Assembly (NCBI RefSeq): GCF_024127895.1
Contig: NZ_JAMYBK010000002.1
Coordinates: forward strand, 248,001-312,000
DNA length: 64,000 nt
Direction: 5' to 3'
DNA from: Pseudomonas guariconensis
GTDB lineage: Bacteria > Pseudomonadota > Gammaproteobacteria > Pseudomonadales > Pseudomonadaceae
Shown here: one piece after another, positions 1 to 11,755 of the stretch
How the letters are laid out: each line of letters opens with the position of its first letter
How positions within the stretch are numbered: the first letter of the stretch is position 1
The notes under the pieces: model-generated
What the model was told of the DNA's origin: nothing
The model's input: only the letters and a program-made list of their open reading frames with translations
Databases searched by the model: none
Position numbers and translations under genes: made by a program

Positions 1-2236
1 AGCGGTAAACGATCTTCTGGGCATGCCCCTGGCCAGAGCCGGGTATGGGTTCACGCTCCTGGAACACGTGGTCGGCCATGTTGAGCGTGATCTTGGGCAC
101 TTCAGTCAGATTGAAATCCTGGCGAACCCGCTTATGCATGGCCGCGCGTGCGAACCGGGCTCGCTCGGGCAGATCTCGGCTCATCAACTGATGGGTGGCA
201 AACATGGCTTGGCGCAGTGCTTCGAGCTGCTTGGCCAACCGTGCTGCCTGCGAGGCATCGAGCCTGACTTTCGGGCTTAGCTGGGTGTGAATCTCTGCGG
301 TGCGGTTTCTTTCGGCAAGGCGCTCGAATGCCAGGAGCCTGGCCATGTTCGTGCTGATGCCCAGGCGCTGCCTGAATATTTCATGGTGAGCCGCCGAGGC
401 TGGCGTGTTCTCGCTGTGCAATGCGCTGAGCAGGGTTTGCACGCAGTAGTCGAAAAAATGTGTGCCGACGGGCACCTGTGATATCGCAGGCGTGCTGGTC
501 TCGAGAAGTTGCAGCACGGTGGCAGGCTCATGAGGCCAAGTGCTGTCGAGCAAGGCATCTGGCCAGGCTCCCTGAAGTGTGTCGAGCAGGCCTTGGAACA
601 ATTGCTCTGGGTTGGCGAACGCCTTGAGCCCCCCGTCTTCTCCAGGCTTGTAGAGCAATATCGAAGTCTCTGGCGTTTGTTCCTGGTCGCTGGGTATGCC
701 TTGGAGGGTAAGGTAACCCGTTAAATAAAAGTTGCGACCACCCAGGGTCAGCATCAGCGCGCTCGTTTCAACCGGGCGCAGATAACTGGGCTCGGGCTGT
801 TCCACGACATATTGGGTCCAGGTCAACTGGGCTTGGGTCAACTCGCCGAGTCGCTGCTGCAGTCGGGCCTCCAGGAGCAGCCCTTGGCCAAGATGCTGAC
901 TGATGTGACTGAACCGGGAGGTGTCGCCATGGCGCTCGCTCCAAACCTGCGGGGTGAGCGTTGGCGGGAGTTTGTCGAACAACTGCGCAAGTTCCACACG
1001 CTGGCGTTCCAGCGTCGATTGAAGTGTTCTGAGCTCGGTAAGCTTGGCCGATTGGGGAGTTGACGCACCGTCCAGATAGCCGGCCAAGAGGTCCTCCTGG
1101 CGCTCGACTCGTTGCCTGCGCCAGCCGAACGGCAAGCGCGGGGCGAGCGAGTCGAAATGCACCTCTTGCGCTGCCAGATGCTCATCCGCCTGGATCAACT
1201 GGTTGATTTCAGCTTCGGTAGCGTTTGCCAGATCCTTTCGCATCCACTCGGCACGCTTTTCTTCCCAGGCCTCGAACGCGCTCCAGTCCAGAGGGTCGGT
1301 GCTACCTTCGGGGCCGGCCTGAACAAGGCGTCTCATACTCAACCCTTGATGGTCAGCCAGTGTGCTATCGAACATTCGAGCGAAGCCGTTGGCACCTATG
1401 TCTTGCAAGCTGATGAGGGTAAGGTCGGCGTTCTCCGCGAGGAGTGTTTCAGTGTCTGGCCAGATTATCTTTCGATGCTCGAACAACCAGCCCAGTAGCG
1501 CAGGTTCATGCTGGAACGCGCGTATGGCGCTATTGGCACCCGGCCTGTAGAGCAGCCAGCGGGTTTCGCCCGCTCTGGGCTTGACCAGCAAGGCATGGTT
1601 GCTAATTTTTCTATGGTTGGCGGGATGGTCCCAGCTTGCGAGTGCGTACTGGCTGTTTTCGTCCAACTGGCCATGGTCCCATGCCTGCGCACCTATGCGC
1701 TCGAGGGCAAAGGCAAGGTCCAGGCTATGGACGAAGTGCTCGTGCAGTAGCCGTTGGCCTTGTTGCCGGCGCGAAACGGCGTGCCCAGGCATACGCCCTT
1801 CCCAATAGTTGGATTGGGCATGCAAGTGGGCTGTGCCGATCAACGGGGTCAGGTGGGTTATCCAGTCTGCGCCGCTCCAGCGGTGGTACTCGGAGGTCTG
1901 TGCAAAACCCCAGGTTGACCAGGCGCTGAAAGCGTTGGCGAATGATGGGCTGACCAGAAGGCGGGCCGCGAAACCCAGCAGCGTGACTTGGCTGTCGCCA
2001 TGCATGAGGCCGCAGCTTTCAGGGTCGGCCTGTATGTGCGTCTGCAATACCTGGCGCACAGTCGGACGCAGGCGGGGAGCTTGCTGGAGCAGCATGCGCA
2101 GTTCAGTGGCGAGCCGCAGCCGGTTCTGGTTGGCCGTGGCAAGGGCATTGCCGCGCCCGGCGGTTCTCCAGCCTACATCCTCGACGTCGAAGGAGGTGGT
2201 GGCGGGCTCGAAGGAGAGGTGGGAGTCATGTGTCAT
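1..2236 (-). CDS. Large dermonecrotic-toxin-like (DUF6543-type) protein, N-terminal 745 residues, cut by the left edge
   Basis: One frame stays open on the minus strand from the ATG at 2236 to base 1, giving 745 residues; the stop lies outside the window. An in-frame TGA about 70 bases upstream bounds the start, and a GGTGA sits a few bases before the ATG. The protein has no signal peptide and looks soluble, with long helical and charged stretches. It contains two copies, about 300 residues apart (near residues 228 and 525), of a pattern in which L-L-Y-x-P-G is followed by a Phe-containing stretch and a Leu/Trp-rich helix. I remember this pattern from the Pseudomonas proteins annotated as dermonecrotic toxin domain or DUF6543 proteins. 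Those are often over 1500 residues long and may end in LRR or NEL ubiquitin-ligase domains. The effector domain, if present, is not visible. The family call is from memory and moderate; the open frame is certain. Confidence 0.6.
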   Translation of the reverse strand, partial: MTHDSHLSFEPATTSFDVEDVGWRTAGRGNALATANQNRLRLATELRMLLQQAPRLRPTVRQVLQTHIQADPESCGLMHGDSQVTLLGFAARLLVSPSFANAFSAWSTWGFAQTSEYHRWSGADWITHLTPLIGTAHLHAQSNYWEGRMPGHAVSRRQQGQRLLHEHFVHSLDLAFALERIGAQAWDHGQLDENSQYALASWDHPANHRKISNHALLVKPRAGETRWLLYRPGANSAIRAFQHEPALLGWLFEHRKIIWPDTETLLAENADLTLISLQDIGANGFARMFDSTLADHQGLSMRRLVQAGPEGSTDPLDWSAFEAWEEKRAEWMRKDLANATEAEINQLIQADEHLAAQEVHFDSLAPRLPFGWRRQRVERQEDLLAGYLDGASTPQSAKLTELRTLQSTLERQRVELAQLFDKLPPTLTPQVWSERHGDTSRFSHISQHLGQGLLLEARLQQRLGELTQAQLTWTQYVVEQPEPSYLRPVETSALMLTLGGRNFYLTGYLTLQGIPSDQEQTPETSILLYKPGEDGGLKAFANPEQLFQGLLDTLQGAWPDALLDSTWPHEPATVLQLLETSTPAISQVPVGTHFFDYCVQTLLSALHSENTPASAAHHEIFRQRLGISTNMARLLAFERLAERNRTAEIHTQLSPKVRLDASQAARLAKQLEALRQAMFATHQLMSRDLPERARFARAAMHKRVRQDFNLTEVPKITLNMADHVFQEREPIPGSGQGHAQKIVYR

Positions 2237-2314
2237 GCGATCACCGAAGTGGGTAGCCAGGAATGGAACCCGAATTTCAATGATCAGAGGGAAGGCGTGG
2301 GTGTTACATATTGC

Positions 2315-2950
2315 TCATGGATGCTGGCGCTTGGCCAGGAACGGCGGCAGGTACAGCCCCAGGTACGCCTCGAACACCCGCTTGCCTTCCTCGGCCATGC
2401 GCGGCGTGATCTGTTCATGCAATTGCACCGACCGGGCATAGACCCGGTCGCTCAACTCCATGGCCAGCGCGAACACATCCACATCCTTCGGCATCGCCGG
2501 CAACTGGAAGTGTTGGTCGAACAGCTTGTGCATCAGCTCGCCCAGCTCCATGTCGTGCTGGCGGTCGGCCTGGACCACTTCGCTCAGGCCATGCTGGGCG
2601 AGAATCAATTGGCGCGCCGCGGTGTCCTGGTTGTAGATCTCCAGCATGCGCTGCTCGATCAGCCGCGACAGGTCGTGCCAGGTGTCCAGCGTGGCCGTGT
2701 CGATCGGCGCGCGCAGGGCTTCGCGGAAGGCCCGGTGCACATCGGCGGTCAGGGCCTCCAGCAGGGCCGGGACGCTGGCGAAGAAGTGGTACACCGACGA
2801 CGGCGGGATCTGCGCCCGCTCGGCCACGCTGTAGATCGACAGGCCTGCCACACCCTCGTGGGCCAGCAGCTCACGCGCTGCGGCGAGGATCGCGTCGATC
2901 CTCGCCTGGCTGCTGGCGCGTGGCTTGCGCGGGCCGGTGCTGCGGCTCAT
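2315..2950 (-). CDS. TetR/AcrR-family transcriptional regulator
   Basis: This 211-residue protein has the TetR layout. A basic N-terminus leads into a helix-turn-helix DNA-binding domain at about residues 15-62, with the typical recognition-helix residues SSVYHFF. An all-helical ligand-binding and dimerisation domain follows, with no recognisable ligand signature. Its ATG at 2950 shares one base with the TGA stop of gshA (TGATG), so it is translationally coupled to gshA as the downstream gene of the same transcript. That suggests a link with thiol or oxidative stress, but its targets cannot be read from sequence. Tight coupling of a TetR gene behind gshA rather than next to an efflux pump is the one odd feature. 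Confidence 0.88.
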   Translation of the reverse strand: MSRSTGPRKPRASSQARIDAILAAARELLAHEGVAGLSIYSVAERAQIPPSSVYHFFASVPALLEALTADVHRAFREALRAPIDTATLDTWHDLSRLIEQRMLEIYNQDTAARQLILAQHGLSEVVQADRQHDMELGELMHKLFDQHFQLPAMPKDVDVFALAMELSDRVYARSVQLHEQITPRMAEEGKRVFEAYLGLYLPPFLAKRQHP

Positions 2951-4542
2951 CAGTTGCTGATCGCCAGGATGCTGGCCTGGTAGGCACCGACGAACAGGTC
3001 GAAGTCGCCGACCTCCTGCTGCTCCAGGCGTGCCTGCTCGGCCAGGGACTGCCGGGCGAGGGTGTCGAACGCCTGCTGACGTTCGGCTGGCAGCGGCTGC
3101 TCGCGGAACGTCTCGGCGTGGGCCTGGCTCTGGCGCAGGGCGAAGCGCACGAAGCTTTCTTCGCGCTCGGTCATGCGTGCCAGCACCTGGGCCGAGGGCG
3201 TGAGGGCCGGGTCGTCGATCTTGGCCTGCTGGGCGGCCAGGGCCTTGGCATGCCCGTCGCCGCCCTGGGCGCGGTCGAGCAGCTCGGCCAGCGGCGCGAT
3301 GCGGGTGATCAGCTCGCCGGCCCAGTCCTTCAGGCTGATCGGCTGGCCGTCACGGCGTAGCTCCAGCCCTGGGCGTCGGCCTTCCTTGACCACGGTGAGA
3401 AAGTTGCTGGTGCACTGGCCGCATTCGCCGTTGTCCAGCAGCGGGCTTTCATCCAGGGCACAGAACAGCAGGAACGCATCGAGGAAGCGTGCCTGGGACA
3501 GGTCGATGCCCACCGGCAGGAACGGGTTGATGTCCAGGCAACGCACCTCGACGTACTGCACGCCGCGGGCCATCAGGGCCTGGATAGGCCGCTCGCCGGT
3601 GTAGGTGACGCGCTTGGGGCGGATGTTCGAGTAGTACTCGTTCTCGATCTGCAGGATGTTGGTGTTCAACTGCACCCACTCGCCATCCTTGTGCGTGCCG
3701 ATCGCCACATAGGGCGGATAGGGCGTGCCCACGGCCTTGCGCAGGCTGTCGGTGTAGCTGGCCAGGTTGTTGTAGCAGGGCGTCAGGCCCGCCTGGGCGT
3801 TGCTCTGGTAGCCCAGGTCGCTCATACGCAGGCTGGTGGCGTAGGGCAGGTACAGGGTCTCGGCGTCGAACTGCTCGAGCTGGTGCGGGCGGCCGCGCAG
3901 GAAGCCGGCATCCAGCGCCGGCGAGGCGCCGAACAGGTACATCAGCAGCCAGCTGTAGCGGCGGAAATTGCGGATCAGCGCGATGTAGGCCGCCGACTGG
4001 AAGTCGCGGTCGTTTTCATCGCTGCCTTCGGCCTGGCGCAGCAGCGGCCACAGGGCTTCGGGCAGGGAAAAGTTGTAGTGGATGCCGGCGATGCACTGCA
4101 TGGTGCGGCCGTAGCGCAGGGCCAGGCCCTTGCGGTACACGTGCTTGAGCTTGCCGATGTTGGAGGTGCCGTACTCGGCGATCGGGATGTCATCCTCGGC
4201 CGGCAGCGCACAGGGCATCGACGGGCTCCACAGGTACTCGTCGCCGAGCCTGGAGTAGACGAAGCGGTGGATTTCCTCGAGGTTCTCGAGGACCTGGGCC
4301 GGGTCGGCCAGGGCTGGGGTGATGAACTCCAGCAACGACTCGGAGTAGTCTGTGGTGATCTGCTCGTTGGTCAGCGCCGAACCCAGGGCCTCCGGGTGCG
4401 GGGTCTGGGCCAGGCGACCTTCGTCGGTCACGCGCAGGCATTCGCGCTCAATACCGTGCAGGCACTGCTTGAGCAGGGGGAGATTGGCGCCGAGCAGGCT
4501 CAGGCGGCGGTTGAGGAGTTCGCTCAAGATGGATTCCTTCAC
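2950..4542 (-). CDS. gshA: Glutamate-cysteine ligase
   Basis: GshA joins L-glutamate and L-cysteine using ATP to make gamma-glutamylcysteine, the committed cytoplasmic step of glutathione synthesis. The 530-residue length fits the gamma-proteobacterial class (about 520). Family segments are visible: GIERECLRV near residues 30-38, [13 protein letters not shown] at 64-76, and IAGIHYNFS at 151-159 in the active-site region. The ATG at 4542 is the first start of the frame. The 3' end overlaps the start of the TetR gene by one base. The neighbouring order gshA, thioesterase, tex agrees with what I recall from other pseudomonads. Confidence 0.97.
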   Translation of the reverse strand: MKESILSELLNRRLSLLGANLPLLKQCLHGIERECLRVTDEGRLAQTPHPEALGSALTNEQITTDYSESLLEFITPALADPAQVLENLEEIHRFVYSRLGDEYLWSPSMPCALPAEDDIPIAEYGTSNIGKLKHVYRKGLALRYGRTMQCIAGIHYNFSLPEALWPLLRQAEGSDENDRDFQSAAYIALIRNFRRYSWLLMYLFGASPALDAGFLRGRPHQLEQFDAETLYLPYATSLRMSDLGYQSNAQAGLTPCYNNLASYTDSLRKAVGTPYPPYVAIGTHKDGEWVQLNTNILQIENEYYSNIRPKRVTYTGERPIQALMARGVQYVEVRCLDINPFLPVGIDLSQARFLDAFLLFCALDESPLLDNGECGQCTSNFLTVVKEGRRPGLELRRDGQPISLKDWAGELITRIAPLAELLDRAQGGDGHAKALAAQQAKIDDPALTPSAQVLARMTEREESFVRFALRQSQAHAETFREQPLPAERQQAFDTLARQSLAEQARLEQQEVGDFDLFVGAYQASILAISN

Positions 4543-4680
4543 GCGTCAGTCGCCCCAATATGGGGGTAGCATTGACGGTCTACAAGGGTAGGGACAAAGG
4601 AACTGGCGTTGTCGCCTGGTTTACGCGGATCCGGCAGTGCCAGCGCACTGCCGAAAATACCGCAGATGCCCCGTCGGGAG

Positions 4681-5063
4681 CTAGAGAACCGCGAAGGTTC
4701 CTTGGGCCTTGGCGACGAGTTTGTCGCCCTGGCGTACGTCGGCGTCGACCACCAGGGTGCGGCGCCCGGCATGCAGCACGCGGGCGACGCACAGTACCTC
4801 GCCGTCGCTGACGGCGCGCAGGTAGTTGATCTTGCATTCGATCGTCACGCTCTGCTGGTCGAAGCCATGGCTGGCCGAGCAGGCCAGGCCCATGGCGATG
4901 TCCACCAGGCTGAAGATCGCCCCGCCATGCAGCTTGTGGGCGCGGTTGCGCAGCTGTGGCGTGAGCGCCAGGGCGACCTCGGCGACGCCTTCGTCCAGGC
5001 GTTGCAGGCGGCAGCCCAGGAGCTGGCTGAAGGCGCTTTCGACGTATTCGGCAGGAACGTCCA

Positions 5064-5064
<1 letters not shown>
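4681..5064 (-). CDS. PaaI-type hotdog-fold acyl-CoA thioesterase
   Basis: This 127-residue single-domain protein has the hotdog thioesterase signature: HGGAIFSLVD at residues 46-55, with the Asp expected at the end of the central helix, followed by strands rich in beta-branched residues. Such enzymes hydrolyse acyl-CoA thioesters in the cytoplasm; the substrate is not predictable. The ATG at 5064 overlaps the TGA of tex by one base, so the two are coupled. A GTG three bases further upstream is in frame but offers nothing better. An almost perfect hairpin with 9-bp arms lies just beyond the stop, at about 4632-4653. Confidence 0.85.
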
Positions 5065-7382
<2,318 letters not shown>

Positions 7383-7613
7383 GAGAACCACCTGACAAAT
7401 TGTGAATGCTGGAGGCCGCAAGGGGGCATTCGGGCCCGGCGGCGCTGGGTGAAAGCGGCGCATTATACCCATCGTGCCGGGCTTGCGGTGATAGCGCCGG
7501 GCCAGCGCAGGCCCGGCGGGAACTGGCGCCAGGGGAAAAATCTGCTAACAATGCACACGGCACGCGTTGCAATGGCTACGCCATAATGCGCGGCGACATC
7601 AAAGGAGTTATTC

Positions 7614-8354
7614 ATGACCAGCACCGCAAACACCGCTGAAGGCGACAAGATTCTCATCGTCGACGACGATCCGGGGCTGAGCAGCCTGCTGGAGCGTTTC
7701 TTCACCAGCAAGGGCTATCGCGCCCGTGCGGTGCCCAATACCGAACAGATGGACCGCCTGCTGGCCCGCGAGGTCTTCAACCTGGTGGTGCTCGACCTCA
7801 TGCTGCCGGGCGAGGATGGCCTGGCGGCGTGCAAGCGCCTGCGTGCGGCGAACAACCAGATCCCGATCATCATGCTCACCGCCAAGGGCGACGAGCTCAG
7901 CCGCATCAAGGGCCTGGAGCTGGGCGCCGACGACTACCTGGGCAAGCCGTTCAACCCCGACGAGCTGATGGCGCGGGTCAAGGCCGTATTGCGCCGCCAG
8001 GCGCCCAGCGTACCGGGTGCGCCCGGCAGCGAGGACGAGACCGTCACCTTCGGCGACTACGAGCTCTCGCTGGCCACCCGCGAGCTCAAGCGCGGCAACG
8101 AGGTGCACATGCTGACCACCGGTGAGTTCGCCGTGCTCAAGGCCCTGGTGATGCATGCCCGCGAGCCGCTGACCCGCGACAAACTGATGAACCTGGCCCG
8201 GGGCCGCGAATGGGATGCCCTGGAGCGTTCCATCGACGTGCAGATCTCGCGCCTGCGCCGCATGATCGAGCCCGACCCGTCCAAGCCGCGCTACATCCAG
8301 ACCGTCTGGGGCGTGGGCTATGTCTTCGTGCCGGACGGAAACGCCGGAAAATGA
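7614..8354 (+). CDS. ompR: OmpR-family response regulator (AmgR-like)
   Basis: This 246-residue response regulator has a receiver domain at residues 12-125, with an acidic pocket (Asp17-19), the phospho-acceptor Asp61 in VLDLMLPGEDG, and Lys in the GKPF segment. A winged-helix trans_reg_C DNA-binding domain ends in the WGVGYVF motif. A perfect AAGGAG lies 6 bases before the ATG. The following envZ gene is its partner. In P. aeruginosa the locus in the same gene order is, as I recall, amgR, which controls the envelope-stress and aminoglycoside response. Unlike many two-component pairs, the two genes are separated by 118 bases with a terminator-like hairpin between them. Confidence 0.96.
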   Translation: MTSTANTAEGDKILIVDDDPGLSSLLERFFTSKGYRARAVPNTEQMDRLLAREVFNLVVLDLMLPGEDGLAACKRLRAANNQIPIIMLTAKGDELSRIKGLELGADDYLGKPFNPDELMARVKAVLRRQAPSVPGAPGSEDETVTFGDYELSLATRELKRGNEVHMLTTGEFAVLKALVMHAREPLTRDKLMNLARGREWDALERSIDVQISRLRRMIEPDPSKPRYIQTVWGVGYVFVPDGNAGK

Positions 8355-8378
8355 GCCTGCTGGCATGCCTCGACGCGG

Positions 8379-8408
8379 CAGGGCGATCCGGACGGGTCGC
8401 CCTGTTTT
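8379..8408 (+). terminator. Intrinsic terminator-like hairpin between ompR and envZ
   Basis: The arms CAGGGCGA (8379-8386) and TCGCCCTG (8397-8404) are perfectly complementary over 8 bp, around a 10-base loop. Four T residues follow directly. It lies in the 118-base gap between the ompR stop and the envZ ATG, so it could end part of the ompR transcripts before envZ. The T tract is short, so partial termination is more likely than complete. Confidence 0.6.
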
Positions 8409-8472
8409 CGTCTGTGGCGTGCCGGCAACCCCCGCGAGCCCTGCTCGTGCCGCATTGCAGTAGTTGTCCTCG

Positions 8473-9786
8473 ATGAAAACGCCCCTGTGGTTCCCGCAAA
8501 GCTTCTTCGCCCGCACCCTGTGGCTGGTGCTGATCGTCGTCCTGTTCTCCAAGGCGCTGACGCTGGTGTACCTGCTGATGAACGAGGACGTGCTGGTCGA
8601 CCGCCAGTACAGCCATGGCGTGGCCCTCACGCTACGTGCCTACTGGGCGGCCGACGAGGAGAACCGCGACAAGATCGCCGAGGCCGCGGGCCTGATCCGG
8701 GTGACCGGTGCCGGTGTGCCCGAGGGTGAACAGCACTGGCCCTACAGCGAGATCTACCAGCGTCAGATGCAGGCCGAGCTGGGCGAAGACACCGAGGTGC
8801 GGCTGCGTATCCATGCACCGCCAGCCCTGTGGGTCAATGCGCCGAGCCTGGGGCCGGGCTGGCTGAAGGTGCCGCTGTACCCGCACCCCTTGCGTGGGCA
8901 GAAGATCTGGAACGTGCTGGGCTGGTTCCTGGCCATCGGCCTGTTGTCCACGGCGTCGGCCTGGATCTTCGTGCGCCAGCTCAACCAGCCGCTCAAGCGC
9001 CTGGTGTTCGCCGCGCGCCAGCTGGGCCAGGGGCGCAGCGTGCGCTTGCCGATCAGCGATACGCCGAGCGAAATGACCGAGGTGTACCGCGCCTTCAACC
9101 AGATGGCCGAGGACGTCGAGCAGGCCGGGCGCGAGCGCGAGCTGATGTTGGCGGGGGTGTCCCATGACCTGCGCACGCCGCTGACCCGCCTGCGCCTGTC
9201 ACTGTCGCTGATGGCCAACGACAGCGAGCTGACCGACGACATGGTGCGTGACATCGAGGACATGGACGCCATCCTCGACCAGTTCCTCGCGTTCATCCGC
9301 GACGGGCGCGACGAGCCGCTGGAGGAAGTCGACCTGGACGAGCTGGTGCGCGAGGTGGTGGCGCCGTATAACCAGCCGGAGGAGCGCGTGCGCCTGTGCC
9401 TGGAGCCGATCCCGCCGTTTCCGCTGCGCCGGGTCTCGCTCAAGCGCATGCTCGGCAACCTGATCGGCAATGCCCTGCATCACGGTGGCAAGGGCGTCGA
9501 GGTGGCCGCCTATGTGTCTGGCGACCAGAGTGCGCCCTACGTGGTGCTCAGCGTGCTGGACCGGGGCACCGGTATCGATGAATCGGAGCTGGAGACCATC
9601 TTCAACCCCTTCATCCGTGGCGACCGGGCCCGGGGAGGCAAGGGCACCGGGCTGGGGCTGGCGATCGTCAAGCGTATCGCTGCCCAGCATGGCGGCAATG
9701 TCGAGCTGCGCAACCGCTCCGGTGGCGGGGTCGAGGCCCGGGTACGCCTGCCGCTGGGGTTGATGCTGCCGCGTAACGCGGTCTGA
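8473..9786 (+). CDS. envZ: EnvZ-like sensor histidine kinase (AmgS-like)
   Basis: This 437-residue inner-membrane sensor kinase has a first transmembrane helix at about residues 13-33, a periplasmic loop of about 115 residues, and a second helix at about 148-168. A HAMP linker follows, then a HisKA domain with phospho-acceptor His231 in GVSHDLRTPLTRLR, and an HATPase_c domain with N (LIGNALHHGG), DRGTGI and GKGTGLGLAIV boxes. Its partner is the upstream ompR. The ATG at 8473 starts the conserved MKTPLWFPQ; the frame is open for three more codons to a TTG. The Shine-Dalgarno is weak. Confidence 0.95.
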   Translation: MKTPLWFPQSFFARTLWLVLIVVLFSKALTLVYLLMNEDVLVDRQYSHGVALTLRAYWAADEENRDKIAEAAGLIRVTGAGVPEGEQHWPYSEIYQRQMQAELGEDTEVRLRIHAPPALWVNAPSLGPGWLKVPLYPHPLRGQKIWNVLGWFLAIGLLSTASAWIFVRQLNQPLKRLVFAARQLGQGRSVRLPISDTPSEMTEVYRAFNQMAEDVEQAGRERELMLAGVSHDLRTPLTRLRLSLSLMANDSELTDDMVRDIEDMDAILDQFLAFIRDGRDEPLEEVDLDELVREVVAPYNQPEERVRLCLEPIPPFPLRRVSLKRMLGNLIGNALHHGGKGVEVAAYVSGDQSAPYVVLSVLDRGTGIDESELETIFNPFIRGDRARGGKGTGLGLAIVKRIAAQHGGNVELRNRSGGGVEARVRLPLGLMLPRNAV

Positions 9787-9815
9787 TTCGCGGGGCTCCC
9801 TTCGCGGCGTTGGTT

Positions 9816-10721
9816 TCAGCCCTTGCCCTTGGTCCGCGTCTGGTTCGGCCCGCCGTTCTTTTCCAGGTGCGCGATGATCATGCCGGCCACGTCCTTGCCG
9901 GTGGTCACCTCGATCCCCTCCAGCCCTGGCGATGAGTTCACTTCCATCACCAGCGGCCCGTGGTTGGAGCGCAGGATGTCCACGCCGGCCACGCTCAGCC
10001 CCATGACCTTGGCTGCGCGGATGGCGGTCATGCGCTCTTCCGGGGTGATCTTGATCAGGCTGGCGACGCCGCCCCGGTGCAGGTTGGAGCGGAACTCGCC
10101 AGGCTTGGCCTGACGCTTCATCGAGGCGATGACCTTGTCACCGACCACGAAGCAGCGGATATCGGCCCCGCCGGCCTCGCGGATGTATTCCTGGACCATG
10201 ATGTTCTGCTTCAGGCCCATGAATGCCTCGATCACCGACTCGGCGGCCTTGGTGGTCTCGCACAGGACCACGCCGATACCCTGGGTGCCTTCGAGCACCT
10301 TGATCACCAGCGGGGCGCCGTTGACCATCTGGATCAGGTCGGGAATGTCGTCCGGCGAGTGGGCGAAGCCCGTGACCGGCAGGCCGATGCCGCGCCGTGA
10401 CAACAGTTGCAGGGAACGCAGCTTGTCGCGCGAACGGGCGATGGCCACCGACTCGTTGAGCGGGTAGACGCCCATCATCTCGAACTGGCGCAGCACGGCG
10501 CAGCCATAGAAGGTGACCGAGGCGCCGATGCGCGGGATCACCGCGTCGAAGCCCTCCAGCGGCTTGCCGCGGTAATGGATCTGCGGCTTGTGGCTGGCGA
10601 TGTTCATGTACGCACGCAGGGTATCGATCACCACCATCTCATGGCCGCGCTGGGTACCGGCTTCGACCAGACGACGGGTGGAATACAGACGCGGGTTGCG
10701 CGACAGCACAGCGATCTTCAT
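9816..10721 (-). CDS. rimK: RimK, ribosomal protein S6 glutamate ligase
   Basis: RimK is an ATP-grasp ligase that adds glutamate residues to the C-terminus of ribosomal protein S6. The product is 301 residues, the usual length. It starts [18 protein letters not shown] and carries the ATP-grasp elements [15 protein letters not shown], the VQEYI hinge, and the metal-binding [14 protein letters not shown] near the C-terminus. The ATG at 10721 overlaps the stop of rimB in an ATGA. In P. fluorescens rimK sits in an operon with rimA and rimB that affects rhizosphere colonisation, as I recall; here only rimB precedes it. Confidence 0.95.
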   Translation of the reverse strand: MKIAVLSRNPRLYSTRRLVEAGTQRGHEMVVIDTLRAYMNIASHKPQIHYRGKPLEGFDAVIPRIGASVTFYGCAVLRQFEMMGVYPLNESVAIARSRDKLRSLQLLSRRGIGLPVTGFAHSPDDIPDLIQMVNGAPLVIKVLEGTQGIGVVLCETTKAAESVIEAFMGLKQNIMVQEYIREAGGADIRCFVVGDKVIASMKRQAKPGEFRSNLHRGGVASLIKITPEERMTAIRAAKVMGLSVAGVDILRSNHGPLVMEVNSSPGLEGIEVTTGKDVAGMIIAHLEKNGGPNQTRTKGKG

Positions 10722-11200
10722 GCAGCACCTGTGACAGGGGAAAGGGTGGTCGCAAAGGCCGGTTTGTCCTGAACGTACTTGAGGCCGGGGTTGACGACCA
10801 GTTGGCCATGGATCAGCGCCTTGGAGCCGAGCAGCAGGCGATAGCGCATGTTCTTGCGGCAGGCCAGGGTGAACTCCACTTCCCAGACCCGGTCGCCCAG
10901 GGCCAGAGGGGTACGGATCACATAGCGGACCTGGGCCTGGCCGTTGGAGCTCTTGATGGTCTTGCGGGTGACCAGTGGCGCCTCGCAGCGGCGGTGACGC
11001 AACTGCACCACCGAGCCCAGGTGGGCGGTGAAGCGCACCCAGGGCTGGCCATCGCGCTCGAAGGGTTCCACATCGGTGGCGTGCAGGCTGGAGGTGCTGG
11101 CACCGGTATCGATCTTGGCGCGCAGGCCCGCGACGCCGAGGTCGGGCAGGGCGACCCACTCGCGCAGGCCGATCACAGTCAGATGGTCAAATGTCTTCAC
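10718..11200 (-). CDS. rimB: RimB-like retropepsin-fold aspartic protease, annotated in pseudomonads as ATP-dependent zinc protease
   Basis: This 160-residue protein has the retropepsin-like active-site motif DTGAST at residues 31-36 and the C-terminal LLLGSKALI segment of the family. The GTG at 11200 is the preferred start: it begins (M)[15 protein letters not shown] and follows an AGGGTG. The frame stays open another 51 codons upstream, but that stretch overlaps the divergent hslR promoter region. The gene ends in a 4-base ATGA overlap with rimK, so the two are coupled, in line with a role alongside RimK. Catalytic activity is inferred from the motif only. Confidence 0.85.
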   Translation of the reverse strand: MKTFDHLTVIGLREWVALPDLGVAGLRAKIDTGASTSSLHATDVEPFERDGQPWVRFTAHLGSVVQLRHRRCEAPLVTRKTIKSSNGQAQVRYVIRTPLALGDRVWEVEFTLACRKNMRYRLLLGSKALIHGQLVVNPGLKYVQDKPAFATTLSPVTGAA

Positions 11201-11309
11201 GAAGCACACCCTGCGAATGAGGTGGTGAACTGTAAGCACGCCGGCGACTTTTTGCATCCGCAAGTTACGGTAGTACAGTTCGGTGACAGACAGCATTCGA
11301 GGTATCGGG

Positions 11310-11711
11310 ATGGCACACAAGTCGGAAGAAGACGACAAGGTTCGCCTGGACAAATGGTTGTGGGCGGCGCGTTTCTACAAGACCCGGGCCCTGGCCAAGG
11401 CAGCCATCGAGAGTGGCAAGGTGCATTGCCGGGGCGAGCGCTGCAAGCCGGGCAAGGAGCCGCGGGTGGGCGACGAGTTCGTCCTGCGTACCGGGTTCGA
11501 CGAGCGCACCGTGGTGGTCAAGGCGCTGTCGGTGGTGCGACGGGGCGCGCCGCAGGCGCAGGCCTTGTACGAGGAGACCGAGGAGAGCGTTCGGCGTCGC
11601 GAACAGGCGGCGCAGATGCGCAAGGCCGGGGCGCTGGGCGTGACCACCGACGGGCGCCCGACCAAGAAGCAGCGGCGGCAGATCCACCAACTGCAGGGCA
11701 GTTACGACTGA
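11310..11711 (+). CDS. hslR: Hsp15-like heat-shock RNA-binding protein (S4 domain)
   Basis: This 133-residue protein starts MAHKSEEDDKVRLDKWLWAAR, the classic beginning of the S4 RNA-binding domain (residues 10-70), followed by a very basic C-terminal tail. In E. coli Hsp15 binds free 50S subunits carrying a nascent chain and helps rescue stalled ribosomes. The ATG at 11310 follows a GAGG; nine further codons in frame upstream are ignored because the homologue starts here. It is divergent from rimB. A GC-rich inverted repeat just after its stop may be the shared terminator with the convergent phosphatase gene. Confidence 0.93.
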   Translation: MAHKSEEDDKVRLDKWLWAARFYKTRALAKAAIESGKVHCRGERCKPGKEPRVGDEFVLRTGFDERTVVVKALSVVRRGAPQAQALYEETEESVRRREQAAQMRKAGALGVTTDGRPTKKQRRQIHQLQGSYD

Positions 11712-11755
11712 GCCGACAGGGCTGCCTTGCAGCCCCAAAGGGCAGCCAAGCGCGA

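Noticed and set aside
1988..2983. 331-residue plus-strand open frame near the left end
   Set aside because: It lies opposite the start of the toxin-like gene and the TetR gene, has no recognisable domain, and both minus-strand genes are well supported.
4632..4653. GC-rich 9-bp hairpin between the thioesterase and gshA genes
   Set aside because: Stem quality is good, but there is no T tract on the transcribed strand. It was not listed as a terminator; it is noted only with the thioesterase gene.
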